Origin: Caulobacter sp. D5
Lineage (GTDB): Bacteria; Pseudomonadota; Alphaproteobacteria; Caulobacterales; Caulobacteraceae
NCBI RefSeq assembly: GCF_003185805.1
Contig: NZ_QHJY01000011.1
Location: 1-33,594, forward strand
Length of the DNA stretch: 33,594 nt
Reading direction: 5' to 3'
The notes beneath the pieces are model-generated. The model did not search any database, had not been told where the DNA came from, and saw only the letters and a list, made by a program, of their open reading frames with translations. This document shows, piece by piece, positions 1-7,925 of the stretch; position 1 is the stretch's first letter; each line of letters opens with the position of its first letter. The position numbers were made by a program, and so were the translations under genes.

Positions 1-1
1 G

Positions 2-292
2 GTGGAGATCGAGGACCTGTCGCCGGAGGGCCGCATCGCCCTGACCGAGGAGATCGTCGCCGCCGGCGCGGCGGTACGGGCCGTGGCGCAGGTGCTGGGT
101 CTTGCGGTCGACAAGCTGAACGTCGGCGCCCTGGGCAACGTCACCCCGCAGCTGCATGTCCACGTGCTGGGCCGCCGCGACGGCGACCCGGCCTGGCCGG
201 GGCCGGTTTGGGGGCATAGCGCGGGGGTGAGTTACGCCGAGGACGTGCGTGAGGCGGCGATCGCTGCAGCGCGCGGGGCGTTGGGGCTCTGA
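2..292 (+). CDS. HIT-family (histidine triad) protein, 3' part
   Basis: The last 96 residues of a histidine-triad nucleotide-binding protein; the true start lies before the window. The segment around residues 49-59 reads TPQLHVHVLGR, the His-x-His-x stretch that forms the active site of HIT hydrolases. It is followed by DPAWPGPVWG, a block I know from bacterial HIT proteins of about 135-140 residues, so roughly 40 residues are missing. HIT proteins hydrolyse nucleotide phosphoramidates or dinucleotides; the physiological substrate cannot be read here. The stop codon abuts a REP-like repeat. The GTG at position 2 is merely the first possible start inside the window. Confidence 0.85.
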   Translation: MEIEDLSPEGRIALTEEIVAAGAAVRAVAQVLGLAVDKLNVGALGNVTPQLHVHVLGRRDGDPAWPGPVWGHSAGVSYAEDVREAAIAAARGALGL

Positions 293-424
293 CCCCTCTC
301 CCCTTGCGGGAGAGGGTGGCCTCCGAAGGAGGTCGGGCGAGGGGTCTCTCAGAACTATCGGACAGGGCTTTCGACCCCTCATCCGTCGGCTTCGCCGCCA
401 CCTTCTCCCGCAAGGGGAGAAGGA
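291..424. repeat. REP-like hairpin doublet A
   Basis: The gap between the convergent HIT gene and ubiB is filled by two facing repeat units. The first (about 291-350) has a hairpin of the form CTCCCC-TTGC-GGGAG, then a second hairpin CCTCCGAAGGAGG, and ends in GCGAGGGGTC. The second (373-424) is the same design reversed: GACCCCTCATCC, a hairpin GGCTTCGCC, and CTTCTCCCGCAAGGGGAGAAG. Together they could serve as a bidirectional terminator. The same doublet occurs inverted after dnaA. Confidence 0.75.
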
Positions 425-1933
425 CTACAGCAGCGTCGCCACGCCCAGGCCGGCCGCGAAGGCCAGGGCCGTGGCGGCGGCGCCGGCCAGGAACCACGGC
501 CAGGCCGGGCGCTTCTCGACGATCACCGTCGGCGCGGCCGGCGGCTGTTCGGCGTAGCGGGCCATGGCGCGCAGGGCGCGGACGGCCTCGTCGGCCAGTT
601 CCTTCATGCGGGCCACCGGCGACAGCTCGCGGGCGATCCAGCGGCTGACGACGGGATTGGCGGCGGCCCACAGGTCGTGGGCGGGGTCGATGCGGCGGGC
701 CACGCCCTCGACCGTGACCATGGTCTTCTGCAGCAGCACCAGCTCGGGCCGCAGGGCCATCTCGAACAGGGCGGTGATCTCGAACAGCTGGGCCAGCAGG
801 CGGCCCATCGACACGTCGCGGGCCTCGCGGCCGAACACCGGCTCGCCGACGGCGCGCAGGGCCTGGGCGAAGGCGTCCATGTCCTGGTGGGCGGGCACGT
901 AGCCGGCGTCGAAATGCACCTTGGCCACCCGCGTGTAGTCACGGCGCAGGAAGCCGTAGAGGATCTCGGCCAGGTACTTGCGCTCGGCCGGGCCCAGGCG
1001 ACCGACGATGCCGTAGTCGACGGCGGTGATGGCGGCCGGGGCGCTGACGAAGAGATTGCCTTCGTGCAGGTCGGCGTGGAAGAGGCCGTGGTCCAGGGCC
1101 TGGGCCAGGAAGCCGCGGGTGACGTTCTCGGCCAGGGCCTTGCGGTCCAGGCCTTCCTGCTCCAGCGCCTTGGGGTCCGACAGCGGCACGCCTTGCGCCC
1201 AGGCCAGGGTCAGCACCCGCTTGCCCACCCCGTCCCAGACGACGGCCGGGGCGCGCATGTGGACGTCCTGGGCCATCGCTTCGCCGAGCTCGGCCGCGCC
1301 GGCCGCCTCGAAACGCAGGTCCATCTCCAGGTCGAGCGCCCGGATCACCACCTCGACGAACTCGCGCGGGCGCAGGCGGCGGGCGGCGGGAACCAGGCGG
1401 TGCGACAGGTCGGCGGCCAGGCGCAGGGTCTCGCTATCCTGAGCCACGCGGCGCTCGATGCCGGGACGCAGCACCTTCACGGCCACCTTGGCGCCGTCGT
1501 GCAGGGTCGCCTCGTGGGCCTGGGCCAGGGAGGCGGCGCCGACCGCCTCGCCGAAGGTCGCGTAGAGGCTTTCGATGGGGCGGCCGAGGTTGCGCTCGAT
1601 CTCGGCGCGGGCGATCGGGGTCGGGAACGGGGGCAGCCGGTCCTTCAGGTGCGACAGGTCCTCGGCGAACACCGCGCCGAAGATGTCGGCCCGGGTCGAC
1701 AGGAACTGGCCCATCTTGATGGCGACGGGACCCTGGCCTTCCAGCACGCGGGCCAGGCGCTCGCCCGGACGGCCCTGGCGGCTCTTGCCGCCGGCGAACA
1801 GGCGCAGGAACCGGCCGGCCAGCCGCGCCGACGGCGGCAGCAGCGGCTCGACCTCACGCGGAACCAGGGCGTCGGCGCGCACCAGGCGCCAGCCGGCGCC
1901 GATCAGGCGGACGAACGCGGACAGGCGTTGCAT
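425..1933 (-). CDS. ubiB: UbiB-family atypical kinase/ATPase
   Basis: A 502-residue ABC1/ADCK/UbiB protein supporting aerobic ubiquinone biosynthesis at the inner membrane. The family hallmark K-x-G-Q appears as K73-M-G-Q76 in VAIKMGQFLSTRAD, with the ATP-site lysine region VAVKVLRPGI, the catalytic-loop-like FHADLHEGNLFV and the metal-binding AVDYGIVGRL (usually VDFGIVGRL). The C-terminus has a hydrophobic anchor of about 25 residues (WFLAGAAATALAFAAGLGVATLL), as in other UbiB proteins. It starts 4 bases after the ubiE stop, so the two are almost certainly one operon. Length is normal for the family. The biochemical step it helps is still debated; an ATPase role that aids ubiquinone precursor handling is the current view. 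Confidence 0.93.
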   Translation of the reverse strand: MQRLSAFVRLIGAGWRLVRADALVPREVEPLLPPSARLAGRFLRLFAGGKSRQGRPGERLARVLEGQGPVAIKMGQFLSTRADIFGAVFAEDLSHLKDRLPPFPTPIARAEIERNLGRPIESLYATFGEAVGAASLAQAHEATLHDGAKVAVKVLRPGIERRVAQDSETLRLAADLSHRLVPAARRLRPREFVEVVIRALDLEMDLRFEAAGAAELGEAMAQDVHMRAPAVVWDGVGKRVLTLAWAQGVPLSDPKALEQEGLDRKALAENVTRGFLAQALDHGLFHADLHEGNLFVSAPAAITAVDYGIVGRLGPAERKYLAEILYGFLRRDYTRVAKVHFDAGYVPAHQDMDAFAQALRAVGEPVFGREARDVSMGRLLAQLFEITALFEMALRPELVLLQKTMVTVEGVARRIDPAHDLWAAANPVVSRWIARELSPVARMKELADEAVRALRAMARYAEQPPAAPTVIVEKRPAWPWFLAGAAATALAFAAGLGVATLL

Positions 1934-1937
1934 GGGA

Positions 1938-2696
1938 CTAGAGCGCCCAGCCCTGGTGCAGGGCCGCCACGCCGCCGGTGAAGTTGGTGTAGGTCGCCCG
2001 CTTGAAGCCGGCCGCCTCGATCATCGACAGGAAGGTCTTCTGGTCGGGGAAGCGGCGGATGCTCTCGACCAGGTACTGATAGGCGTCGCGGTCCTTGGCG
2101 ACCCACTCGCCGACCTGCGGGATGACCTTGAAGCTGTAGGCGTCGTAGGCCTTGGCGAGGGCCTCGGTGGCCGGGCGCGAAAATTCCAGGCACAGGAACC
2201 GGCCGCCGGGCTTGAGCACCCGGCGCGCTTCGCGCAGGGCCGCGTCGATGTCGGTGACGTTGCGGATGCCGAACGAGATGACATAGGCGTCGGCATAGGC
2301 GTCGGGCAGCGGCAGGCGCTGGGCGTCGCCCACGGTCCAGGTGATCTCGGGCTCGCCGCCCTTCTCGATCCCGGCCATGATCATTTCGGCGTTGTAGTCG
2401 ACGATGTTGATGGTCGCGTCCGGGCCGCCGCGGCGCTGTTGCGCGTTGCGGGCCATCTTTGCGAAGCGGCGGGCCATGTCGCCGGTGCCGCCGGCGCAGT
2501 CGATGATGATCTCGCCCGGCTGCGGGTTGAGGCGGGCTGCGACCGCGTCCTTCCAGAGCCGGTGCACGCCGCCGCTCATCAGGTCGTTCATCAGGTCGTA
2601 GTTCTTGGCCACGCGGTCGAAGACCCCGCGCACCAGGCCCGCCTTCAGGGCGGGATCGACGTCCTTGAATCCGAAAGTGGCGGAGGGCTTGCTCAT
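1938..2696 (-). CDS. ubiE: ubiquinone/menaquinone biosynthesis C-methyltransferase
   Basis: A 252-residue class I SAM-dependent methyltransferase that adds the C-methyl group to the quinone ring (2-methoxy-6-polyprenyl-1,4-benzoquinol in ubiquinone synthesis). The N-terminal family signature [24 protein letters not shown] is present, followed by the SAM-binding [16 protein letters not shown] (usually LDVAGGTGD; here a Cys replaces Val). The second UbiE signature is also present: [15 protein letters not shown]. The ATG at 2694-2696 is the natural start, giving an N-terminus typical of the alphaproteobacterial family. It is the first gene of a ubiE-ubiB operon transcribed leftward and divergent from mutM across 82 bases. 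Confidence 0.96.
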   Translation of the reverse strand: MSKPSATFGFKDVDPALKAGLVRGVFDRVAKNYDLMNDLMSGGVHRLWKDAVAARLNPQPGEIIIDCAGGTGDMARRFAKMARNAQQRRGGPDATINIVDYNAEMIMAGIEKGGEPEITWTVGDAQRLPLPDAYADAYVISFGIRNVTDIDAALREARRVLKPGGRFLCLEFSRPATEALAKAYDAYSFKVIPQVGEWVAKDRDAYQYLVESIRRFPDQKTFLSMIEAAGFKRATYTNFTGGVAALHQGWAL

Positions 2697-2778
2697 GACG
2701 TCTACGGGTCGGGCTCTCTATATGATCTTCGCCTATTAGACCGCGCCTTGCGTCGCGTCACCGTCTTAAGGAGCCGTC

Positions 2779-3642
2779 TTGCCCGAACTGCCCGAAGTCG
2801 AGACCGTCCGCCGGGGCCTGGAGCCCGTCCTGTCGGGCGCGCGCCTGATCCGTGTGCGCGCCAACCGTCCCGACCTGCGCTTTCCCCTGCCCGAGGGCTT
2901 CGTCCAGCGGCTGACGGGGGCGAAGATCCTGCGGCTGGACCGGCGGGCCAAATACCTGCTGGCCCCGCTCGATCGTGGCGACACGCTGGTGATGCACCTG
3001 GGCATGACCGGCAGGTTCGAGATCGCCGCGCCGGAAGGGTCCGTGAGGCCCGGCGACTTCGCCCGCGAGGTCAAGCCGGACGACAAGCACGCCCATGTGA
3101 TCTTCGAGACCGAAGAGGGCGCGACCGTCACCTATTACGATCCGCGCCGGTTCGGCTTCATGGACCTGATCGCCACCGACCGCGTCGATCGCCATCCCTG
3201 GTTCGCGACCATGGGGCCAGAGCCCCTGTCCGAGGCCTTCGACGCCAAGACGCTGGTCAAGGCCTTCGGCGGGCGCAAGCAGGGACCCAAGACCCTGCTG
3301 CTCGACCAGAAGACCGTGGCGGGCCTGGGCAACATCTATGTCTGCGAGGCCCTGCACCGCTCGGGCATTTCGCCGTTCAAGCCGTCGGGCCAGATCGCCG
3401 GCAAGCGGCTGGGGCCGCTGACCACGGCCATCAAGGAGGTGCTGGCCGAGGCCGTCGAGGTCGGCGGCTCGTCACTGAAGGACTTCGCCGCCGCCGACGG
3501 GGCGCTGGGCTATTTCCAGCATCGCTTCCGAGTCTATGACCGCGAGGGCGAGCCGTGCCCCACCCCGGGCTGCAAGGGCGTGATCGCCCGCGAGGTGCAG
3601 GCGGGGCGCTCAACCTTTTTCTGCCCCGTTTGTCAGAAATGA
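2779..3642 (+). CDS. mutM: formamidopyrimidine/5-formyluracil DNA glycosylase (Fpg)
   Basis: A 287-residue bifunctional glycosylase/AP lyase that removes 8-oxoguanine and formamidopyrimidines. The start is a TTG codon, supported by AAGGAG at 2768-2773 five bases upstream and by the invariant N-terminus MPELPEVETVRRGL, whose Pro becomes the catalytic N-terminal amine after Met removal and whose Glu follows it. The helix-two-turn-helix region reads LLDQKTVAGLGNIYVCEAL. The C-terminal zinc finger is complete (C-x4-C, then C-x2-C in FFCPVCQK), with the conserved Arg in QAGRSTFF. Divergent from ubiE. Confidence 0.97.
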   Translation: MPELPEVETVRRGLEPVLSGARLIRVRANRPDLRFPLPEGFVQRLTGAKILRLDRRAKYLLAPLDRGDTLVMHLGMTGRFEIAAPEGSVRPGDFAREVKPDDKHAHVIFETEEGATVTYYDPRRFGFMDLIATDRVDRHPWFATMGPEPLSEAFDAKTLVKAFGGRKQGPKTLLLDQKTVAGLGNIYVCEALHRSGISPFKPSGQIAGKRLGPLTTAIKEVLAEAVEVGGSSLKDFAAADGALGYFQHRFRVYDREGEPCPTPGCKGVIAREVQAGRSTFFCPVCQK

Positions 3643-3648
3643 CCCTGA

Positions 3649-3678
3649 CCGCGCCTTGCTGAGCTGAGGCGCGGCTTT
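3649..3678 (+). terminator. hairpin between mutM and the TraB/GumN gene
   Basis: A perfect 7-bp stem CCGCGCC (3649-3655) / GGCGCGG (3668-3674) with a 12-base loop, followed by CTTT. It resembles a weak intrinsic terminator for mutM. The GAGG at 3666-3669, the only Shine-Dalgarno-like sequence near the next gene, falls at the loop/stem edge. Confidence 0.4.
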
Positions 3679-3681
3679 CCG

Positions 3682-4551
3682 GTGGGTTCGATGTTCCGCT
3701 CGCTTCTCGTCGCTCTCGCCGCGCTGCTGGCGACGCCCGCCTTGGCCGAGCCCGCCATGTGGACCGTGCGCGACGCGGATTCCGAGATCGTGCTGTTCGG
3801 CTCGATGCACGTGCTGCCCAGGGACCTGGACTGGAAGCCGCCGGCGCTGGAGGCGGCGCTGTCGAAGGCCGACGACCTGTGGTTCGAACTGCCGATGGAC
3901 GCCGCCGCCGACCAGCGGATGCAGGCCCTGGCCGGCGCCTATGGCCTGTTGCCGCCCGGCCAGACCCTGACCTCGCGCCTCAAGTCTCGGGCCGCCGCCC
4001 GCCTGCGCAAGCTGGCCGAGCGCCTCGCCGTGCCGATGAGCGAGCTGGAACGCCTGCAGCCGTGGATGGCCGAGGTGCGGTTGACCACGGCCGCCTTCGC
4101 CCTGGACCAGGGTCTGGCCGAGGACGGGGTCGAGCGGCGGCTGCAGGCGGCCGCGCCGGCGACCGTCGTGCGCAAGGCCTTCGAGACCCCCGACCAGCAG
4201 ATGGCCCTGTTCGCCGGCGCCTCGCAGGCCGATCAGGTCAGGACCCTCAACGCCACGGTCAAACAGCTGGAAAAGGATCCCGGCGCCTATCGCCGTCTGG
4301 TCGCCGCGTGGTCGAAGGGCGACCAGAAGGCGCTCGAGCGCGCCGTCGTCGGCGGAATGCGGAAATCTTCGCCCGCCCTCTATCGCCGTTTCATCGTCGA
4401 GCGTAACGCACGGTGGATGGACGCCCTGCAAGCGCGCCTGGCCGGGTCCGGCCGGACGGTGGTGGTGGTCGGCGCCGGGCACCTCTTAGGTCCCGACGGC
4501 CTGCCCGCCCGCCTGCGCGCGCTGGGCTATGACGTACAAGGGCCGCGATAG
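3682..4551 (+). CDS. TraB/GumN-family secreted protein
   Basis: A 289-residue protein of the TraB/GumN family (erythromycin-esterase-like fold, suspected metalloprotease relatives). The two family motifs are visible: a G-x-x-H near the N-terminus ([10 protein letters not shown]) and another near the C-terminus ([15 protein letters not shown]), plus the FELPMD acidic block. [21 protein letters not shown] is a clear signal peptide, so it acts in the periplasm or is exported. Start choice is uncertain: GTG at 3682 (used here) has GAGG 12 bases upstream; ATG at 3691 is the alternative and leaves the signal peptide intact. Substrate unknown. Confidence 0.8.
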   Translation: MGSMFRSLLVALAALLATPALAEPAMWTVRDADSEIVLFGSMHVLPRDLDWKPPALEAALSKADDLWFELPMDAAADQRMQALAGAYGLLPPGQTLTSRLKSRAAARLRKLAERLAVPMSELERLQPWMAEVRLTTAAFALDQGLAEDGVERRLQAAAPATVVRKAFETPDQQMALFAGASQADQVRTLNATVKQLEKDPGAYRRLVAAWSKGDQKALERAVVGGMRKSSPALYRRFIVERNARWMDALQARLAGSGRTVVVVGAGHLLGPDGLPARLRALGYDVQGPR

Positions 4552-4579
4552 ACGGCCAGGACTTGAGGAAGGACGGCCG

Positions 4580-5365
4580 ATGGCCTTTGAGACCCTGATC
4601 GTCGAACGCCCCGAAACCGCGCCCGGCGTGGCGCTGATCCGTCTGAACCGGCCCGAGGCCCTGAACGCCCTCAACAGCGTGCTGCTGACGGAGCTCGGCC
4701 AGGCGCTGGCGGACGCCCAGAACGACGACGGCGTCGGCTGCATCGTGCTGACCGGCTCGCCCAGGGCCTTCGCCGCCGGGGCCGACATCAAGGAGATGTC
4801 GGAGAAGTCCTACGCCGAGATGTTCAAGGCCGACTTCTTCACCGCCCAGGCCCGGGCGATCGAGACCATCCGCAAGCCGATCATCGCCGCGGTGGCCGGC
4901 TACGCCCTGGGCGGCGGTTGCGAGCTGGCGATGATCTGCGACTTCATCCTGGCCGCCGATACGGCGAAGTTCGGCCAGCCGGAGATCAATCTCGGCGTCG
5001 CCCCCGGCATCGGCGGCACCCAGCGCCTGACCCGCTTCGTCGGCAAGTCCAAGGCCATGGACATGATCCTGACCGGCCGGATGATGGACGCGGCCGAGGC
5101 CGAGCGTTCGGGCCTGGTCTCGCGGGTCTTCCCCGCCGACCAGCTGGTTGACGAGGCCCTGAAGGTCGCGGCCAAGATCGCGTCCCAGTCGCCGCTGGCC
5201 GTGGCGATGAACAAGGAGCTGGTCAACGCCGCCTACGAGACGACCCTGACCACCGGCGTGGCGCTGGAGCGCCGCCTCTTCCACTCGCTGTTCGCCTTCG
5301 ACGACCAGAAGGAAGGCATGGCGGCCTTCGTCGAGAAGCGCAAACCGGCGTTCAAGGGTTCGTGA
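4580..5365 (+). CDS. enoyl-CoA hydratase (crotonase family)
   Basis: A 261-residue crotonase-fold enzyme, most likely hydrating trans-2-enoyl-CoA in fatty-acid beta-oxidation. The oxyanion-hole segment [11 protein letters not shown] and the second CoA-site segment [12 protein letters not shown] are present. Both catalytic glutamates are in place: E115 in GGGCELAM and E135 in GQPEINLG, 20 residues apart as in rat mitochondrial hydratase. The ATG at 4580 is chosen because GAGGAAGGA (4565-4573) precedes it; an upstream in-frame ATG at 4529 would overlap the preceding gene. It stands alone before rpsT. A different acyl-CoA specificity within the family cannot be excluded. Confidence 0.92.
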   Translation: MAFETLIVERPETAPGVALIRLNRPEALNALNSVLLTELGQALADAQNDDGVGCIVLTGSPRAFAAGADIKEMSEKSYAEMFKADFFTAQARAIETIRKPIIAAVAGYALGGGCELAMICDFILAADTAKFGQPEINLGVAPGIGGTQRLTRFVGKSKAMDMILTGRMMDAAEAERSGLVSRVFPADQLVDEALKVAAKIASQSPLAVAMNKELVNAAYETTLTTGVALERRLFHSLFAFDDQKEGMAAFVEKRKPAFKGS

Positions 5366-5409
5366 AGCTGAGCCGTGGCCGTGCGGCGAAGAATCCCCAT
5401 GTGGATGGA

Positions 5410-5438
5410 TTGACCCGATCCCGGGGTTCCCGTATATC
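5410..5438 (+). promoter_or_regulatory. rpsT promoter
   Basis: TTGACCC (5410-5416), 14 bases, then CGTATATC (5431-5438). This fits the Caulobacter housekeeping consensus TTGACGS-N10-14-GCTANAWC well. Read as a classical sigma70 site it is TTGACC, 17 bases, TATATC. The predicted start, near 5445, gives an rpsT leader of about 60 bases. Confidence 0.7.
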
Positions 5439-5503
5439 CGCGCGCTCTTGATTTTTCCTGCTTCGCGGCCGCCCGCGTGGCTGTCCGTTTGAAGGTCCAA
5501 CTC

Positions 5504-5779
5504 ATGGCCAATAATCCCGGCGCCAAGAAAGCGATCCGCAAGATCGCCCGTCGCACCGAAGTGAACACCGCTCGCCGTTCGCGCGTGCGCACCTTCCTGC
5601 GCAAGTTCGAAGACGCCCTGGCCGCCGGCGACGTCGCCGTCGCCAAGGCCGCCTTCGTCGAGGCGCAATCGGAACTGATGCGCGCCGTTTCGAAGGGCGT
5701 CGTCCACCCGAACACCGGCTCGCGGAAGGTCTCGCGCCTGGCCGCCCGCCTGAAGAAGCTGGACAAGGCCGCCGCCTAA
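5504..5779 (+). CDS. rpsT: 30S ribosomal protein S20
   Basis: A 91-residue small basic protein that binds 16S rRNA early in 30S assembly. The N-terminus [36 protein letters not shown] and the stretch [22 protein letters not shown] are the S20 family pattern. The ATG at 5504 has GAAGG at 5491-5495; an upstream GTG at 5477 is rejected because S20 begins MAN. It has its own promoter and a strong terminator, so it is monocistronic and directly precedes dnaA, as in Caulobacter. Confidence 0.97.
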   Translation: MANNPGAKKAIRKIARRTEVNTARRSRVRTFLRKFEDALAAGDVAVAKAAFVEAQSELMRAVSKGVVHPNTGSRKVSRLAARLKKLDKAAA

Positions 5780-5831
5780 GTCCAGATCGCGAACGAACGC
5801 CGTTCGTTTAGCGAAATCAAAGACTTGTAAG

Positions 5832-5866
5832 AGCCGATCGGGGAAACTCGGTCGGCTTTTGCTTTG
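5832..5866 (+). terminator. rpsT intrinsic terminator
   Basis: An 11-bp stem (AGCCGATCGGG at 5832-5842 with CTCGGTCGGCT at 5847-5857, two G-U pairs) closed by a GAAA tetraloop and followed by TTTTGCTTTG. A textbook intrinsic terminator about 50 bases after the rpsT stop. Confidence 0.88.
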
Positions 5867-5950
5867 TCTATGTACCCCTATACCTGCCCCTCAGGTCGTC
5901 GAACGAAACTCTCCAAAACGGCATTCCCTTGACGAGCGAGGAGGTCTCGC

Positions 5951-5955
5951 GAGTC
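5951..5955. promoter_or_regulatory. GANTC (CcrM-type) methylation site upstream of dnaA
   Basis: GAGTC is the only GANTC site in the 425-base rpsT-dnaA gap, about 41 bases before the dnaA -35 element. In Caulobacter crescentus the methylation state of a GANTC site in the dnaA promoter region affects dnaA transcription through the cell cycle. Equating that site with this one is inference. Confidence 0.5.
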
Positions 5956-5991
5956 AACAGAAATATCCGCGATCGGACGCAAGTTTTCCGT

Positions 5992-6019
5992 TTGACCGGC
6001 GGGGGCCGGTGGCTAGTTT
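5992..6019 (+). promoter_or_regulatory. dnaA promoter
   Basis: TTGACCG (5992-5998), 13 bases, GCTAGTTT (6012-6019). This matches 6 of 7 and 6 of 8 positions of the Caulobacter housekeeping consensus. The predicted start is near 6026. Confidence 0.65.
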
Positions 6020-6204
6020 AAGCGTCTCAACGCTCTCCCAGTCTTTGACGACAGCGGCGGCGGCGAACACCATGCGTTCGCCGGTTAAGCCCCTGTGTGT
6101 CTTCAATAAATGTGGGGGCAGTGTTTGAGCACGGTCGTGCGCCATGGGGGGCTTGCGACCGGCAATCTGTAATTGTGTGTATGCAGGCGCGAGGCGGTGA
6201 ACTG
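6020..6204 (+). promoter_or_regulatory. dnaA 5' leader
   Basis: The stretch from the predicted transcript start to the dnaA ATG is about 180 bases and holds no convincing gene. A leader of similar order (about 155 bases) is reported for C. crescentus dnaA and takes part in nutrient-dependent control of DnaA synthesis. I see no perfect TTATCCACA DnaA box here. An in-frame ATG at 6181 lies within it. Confidence 0.45.
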
Positions 6205-7692
6205 ATGTCGATCAAGGTCGGGGTGGCCAGTCAGGAATTGTCGGCTGCGTATGCGGCTGTCACGCGCGAGCCTGCTGGCATCGTCTGGAACAAGGTCTGC
6301 GTCTCGCTGAAGCGCGAACTGGGCGACGCCGCCTTCGGTTCGTGGATCGCGCCCGCCGTGCTGCGTGAAACCCAAGGCGGCGACGTCGTCCTCGTCACCC
6401 CCACGGGCATCGCCCGCGACTGGATCCGTCGCAGCGCCTGGCGCCGCATCGGCGAGCTGTGGGCCGCCGGCGACGCCGTGGGCCGCCGCCTGGACCTGAA
6501 GTCGCGCCTCGAATTCGAAGCCTCGGCCGACGCCGCCTCGGCCACCGCCGGCGCCGTCTATGTCGAAGCCAAGGCCCAGCCGATCGAGATCGTGCTGCCG
6601 GTCTCCAGCGACGTCCCCGCCGCGCCCGCCCCGGCCGCCGGCAAGACCTCGCCGGTCCAGGGCCTGCAGGAACGCTTCACCTTCGACACCTTCGTCCCCG
6701 GTCCGGCCAACGAATTCGCCCACGCCGTGGCGCGCCGCGTCGCCAGCTGGGCCGACGGCCACTTCAACCCGGTGCTGTTCCACGGCCCCTACGGCTTCGG
6801 CAAGACGCACCTGCTGAACGCCCTGGCCTGGGAAGCCATGCGCAACGCGCCCAACAAGCGCGTCGTGTACCTGACCGCCGAACGCTTCCTGTCGACCTTC
6901 GTGCGCGCGGTGATGGATCGCCAGACCACGGCCTTCAAGGACGAGCTGCGCGGCGCCGACCTGCTGATCATCGACGACGTGCACTTCATCGCCGGCAAGC
7001 AGTCGAGCCAGGAAGAGCTGTTCCACACCCTGACCGCCCTCGTCGAGGACGGCCGCCGGGTGGTGTTCTCGGCCGACCGTCCGCCCTCGGCCATGACCGA
7101 GATGGACGCCCGCCTGCGCTCGCACCTGTCGGCGGGCCTGGTCTGCGGCCTGGAGCCGGCCGACCGTTCGCTGCGCCTGGGCATCCTGGAGCGCAAGATC
7201 GAGGCGCTGGGCCGCGCCCAGGGCTTCGTCGGCGCCGTGCGCCCCGAAGTGCTGCAGTTCCTGGCCGACCGCTTCACCGACAGCGTCCGCGAGCTGGAAG
7301 GCGCCCTCAACACCCTGACGGCCCGCGCCGGCGAGCGCCTGCCGCGCCTGACGCTGGACGAGGTTCAGGCGATCCTGCGCCCGCACCTGCGCGGCGGCGA
7401 AAAGCGGATCACCATCGACGACATCCAGAAGGCCACGTCCGAGCACTACGGCATGAAGCAGGCCGACCTGCTCAGCGAGCGCCGCAACCGCGCCATCGCC
7501 CGTCCGCGCCAGGCGGCCATGTGGCTGGCCAAGCAGCTGACCACCCGCTCGCTGCCGGACATCGGCCGTCGCTTCGGCGGTCGCGACCACACCACCGTCC
7601 TGCACGCCGTGCGCCGCATCGAGGCCCTGCGCCAGGAAGACGCCGTGCTGAGCCAGGACCTGGAGACCATCACCCGCAAGCTGCGCGGCTGA
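6205..7692 (+). CDS. dnaA: chromosomal replication initiator DnaA
   Basis: A 495-residue AAA+ initiator that binds origin DNA and melts it. Domain I begins VWNKVCVSLKRELGDAAFGSWIAP; a variable Ala/Pro-rich linker follows. Walker A is GPYGFGKTHLL (about 194-204) and Walker B is LLIIDDVHF (about 253-261). The C-terminal DNA-binding domain carries the DnaA signature GRRFGGRDHTTVLHAVRRIE. The protein reads as a close Caulobacter DnaA. The ATG at 6205 (MSIKVGVASQ) is chosen over ATG 6181 because it matches the family N-terminus and has GAGG ten bases upstream. Transcribed alone from its own promoter and ended by a strong terminator. Confidence 0.98.
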   Translation: MSIKVGVASQELSAAYAAVTREPAGIVWNKVCVSLKRELGDAAFGSWIAPAVLRETQGGDVVLVTPTGIARDWIRRSAWRRIGELWAAGDAVGRRLDLKSRLEFEASADAASATAGAVYVEAKAQPIEIVLPVSSDVPAAPAPAAGKTSPVQGLQERFTFDTFVPGPANEFAHAVARRVASWADGHFNPVLFHGPYGFGKTHLLNALAWEAMRNAPNKRVVYLTAERFLSTFVRAVMDRQTTAFKDELRGADLLIIDDVHFIAGKQSSQEELFHTLTALVEDGRRVVFSADRPPSAMTEMDARLRSHLSAGLVCGLEPADRSLRLGILERKIEALGRAQGFVGAVRPEVLQFLADRFTDSVRELEGALNTLTARAGERLPRLTLDEVQAILRPHLRGGEKRITIDDIQKATSEHYGMKQADLLSERRNRAIARPRQAAMWLAKQLTTRSLPDIGRRFGGRDHTTVLHAVRRIEALRQEDAVLSQDLETITRKLRG

Positions 7693-7714
7693 TCCGGTTT
7701 CCGACGTCAAGATG

Positions 7715-7746
7715 AAGGGGCCGCTCCGCAGGGGGCGGCCTTTTTT
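7715..7746 (+). terminator. dnaA intrinsic terminator
   Basis: A 9-bp stem GGCCGCTCC (7719-7727) / GGGGCGGCC (7732-7740) with one U-G pair and a GCAG loop, then six T (7741-7746). It starts about 25 bases after the dnaA stop. Confidence 0.88.
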
Positions 7747-7751
7747 CATGG

Positions 7752-7920
7752 TCCTTCTCCCCTTGCGGGAGAAGGTGGCGGCCGAAGGCCGACGGATGAG
7801 GGGTCGATAGTCCTGTCGGCCTGGCGCCCCGCCTCAACCGGCGCACGCAGCTTTGATTTTTGAGAGACCCCTCACCCGACCCTGCTCCGCAGGGCCGCCC
7901 TCTCCCGCAAGGGGAGAGGG
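7752..7920. repeat. REP-like hairpin doublet B (inverted copy of doublet A)
   Basis: Two facing units between dnaA and alkB. The first (7752-7806) reads CTTCTCCCCTTGCGGGAGAAG, then GGCCGAAGGCC, then GACGGATGAGGGGTCGA. The second (about 7865-7920) reads GACCCCTCACCCGACCC, GCTCCGC, CCCTCTCCCGCAAGGGGAG. The order and facing of the unit types are those of doublet A reverse-complemented. Even the central spacer is shared (TCGATAGTCCTGTCGG against TCGAAAGCCCTGTCCG), followed here by about 45 extra bases. Confidence 0.75.
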
Positions 7921-7925
7921 AAGGC

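Noticed and set aside
677-1981. Long open frame antisense to ubiB
   Set aside because: Gln/Gly/His-rich low-complexity translation with no recognisable domain; a shadow caused by high GC. The same holds for long antisense frames opposite dnaA (6103-7749), the M1 peptidase (8553-11495), dnaK (11527-13413), mutS (16435-18855), glnD (19189-21870) and murJ (22066-23754).
5780-6204. Chromosome origin (Cori) next to dnaA
   Set aside because: No cluster of DnaA boxes, no AT-rich unwinding region and no hemE neighbour. In Caulobacter the origin lies some kilobases from dnaA, probably to the left of this window.
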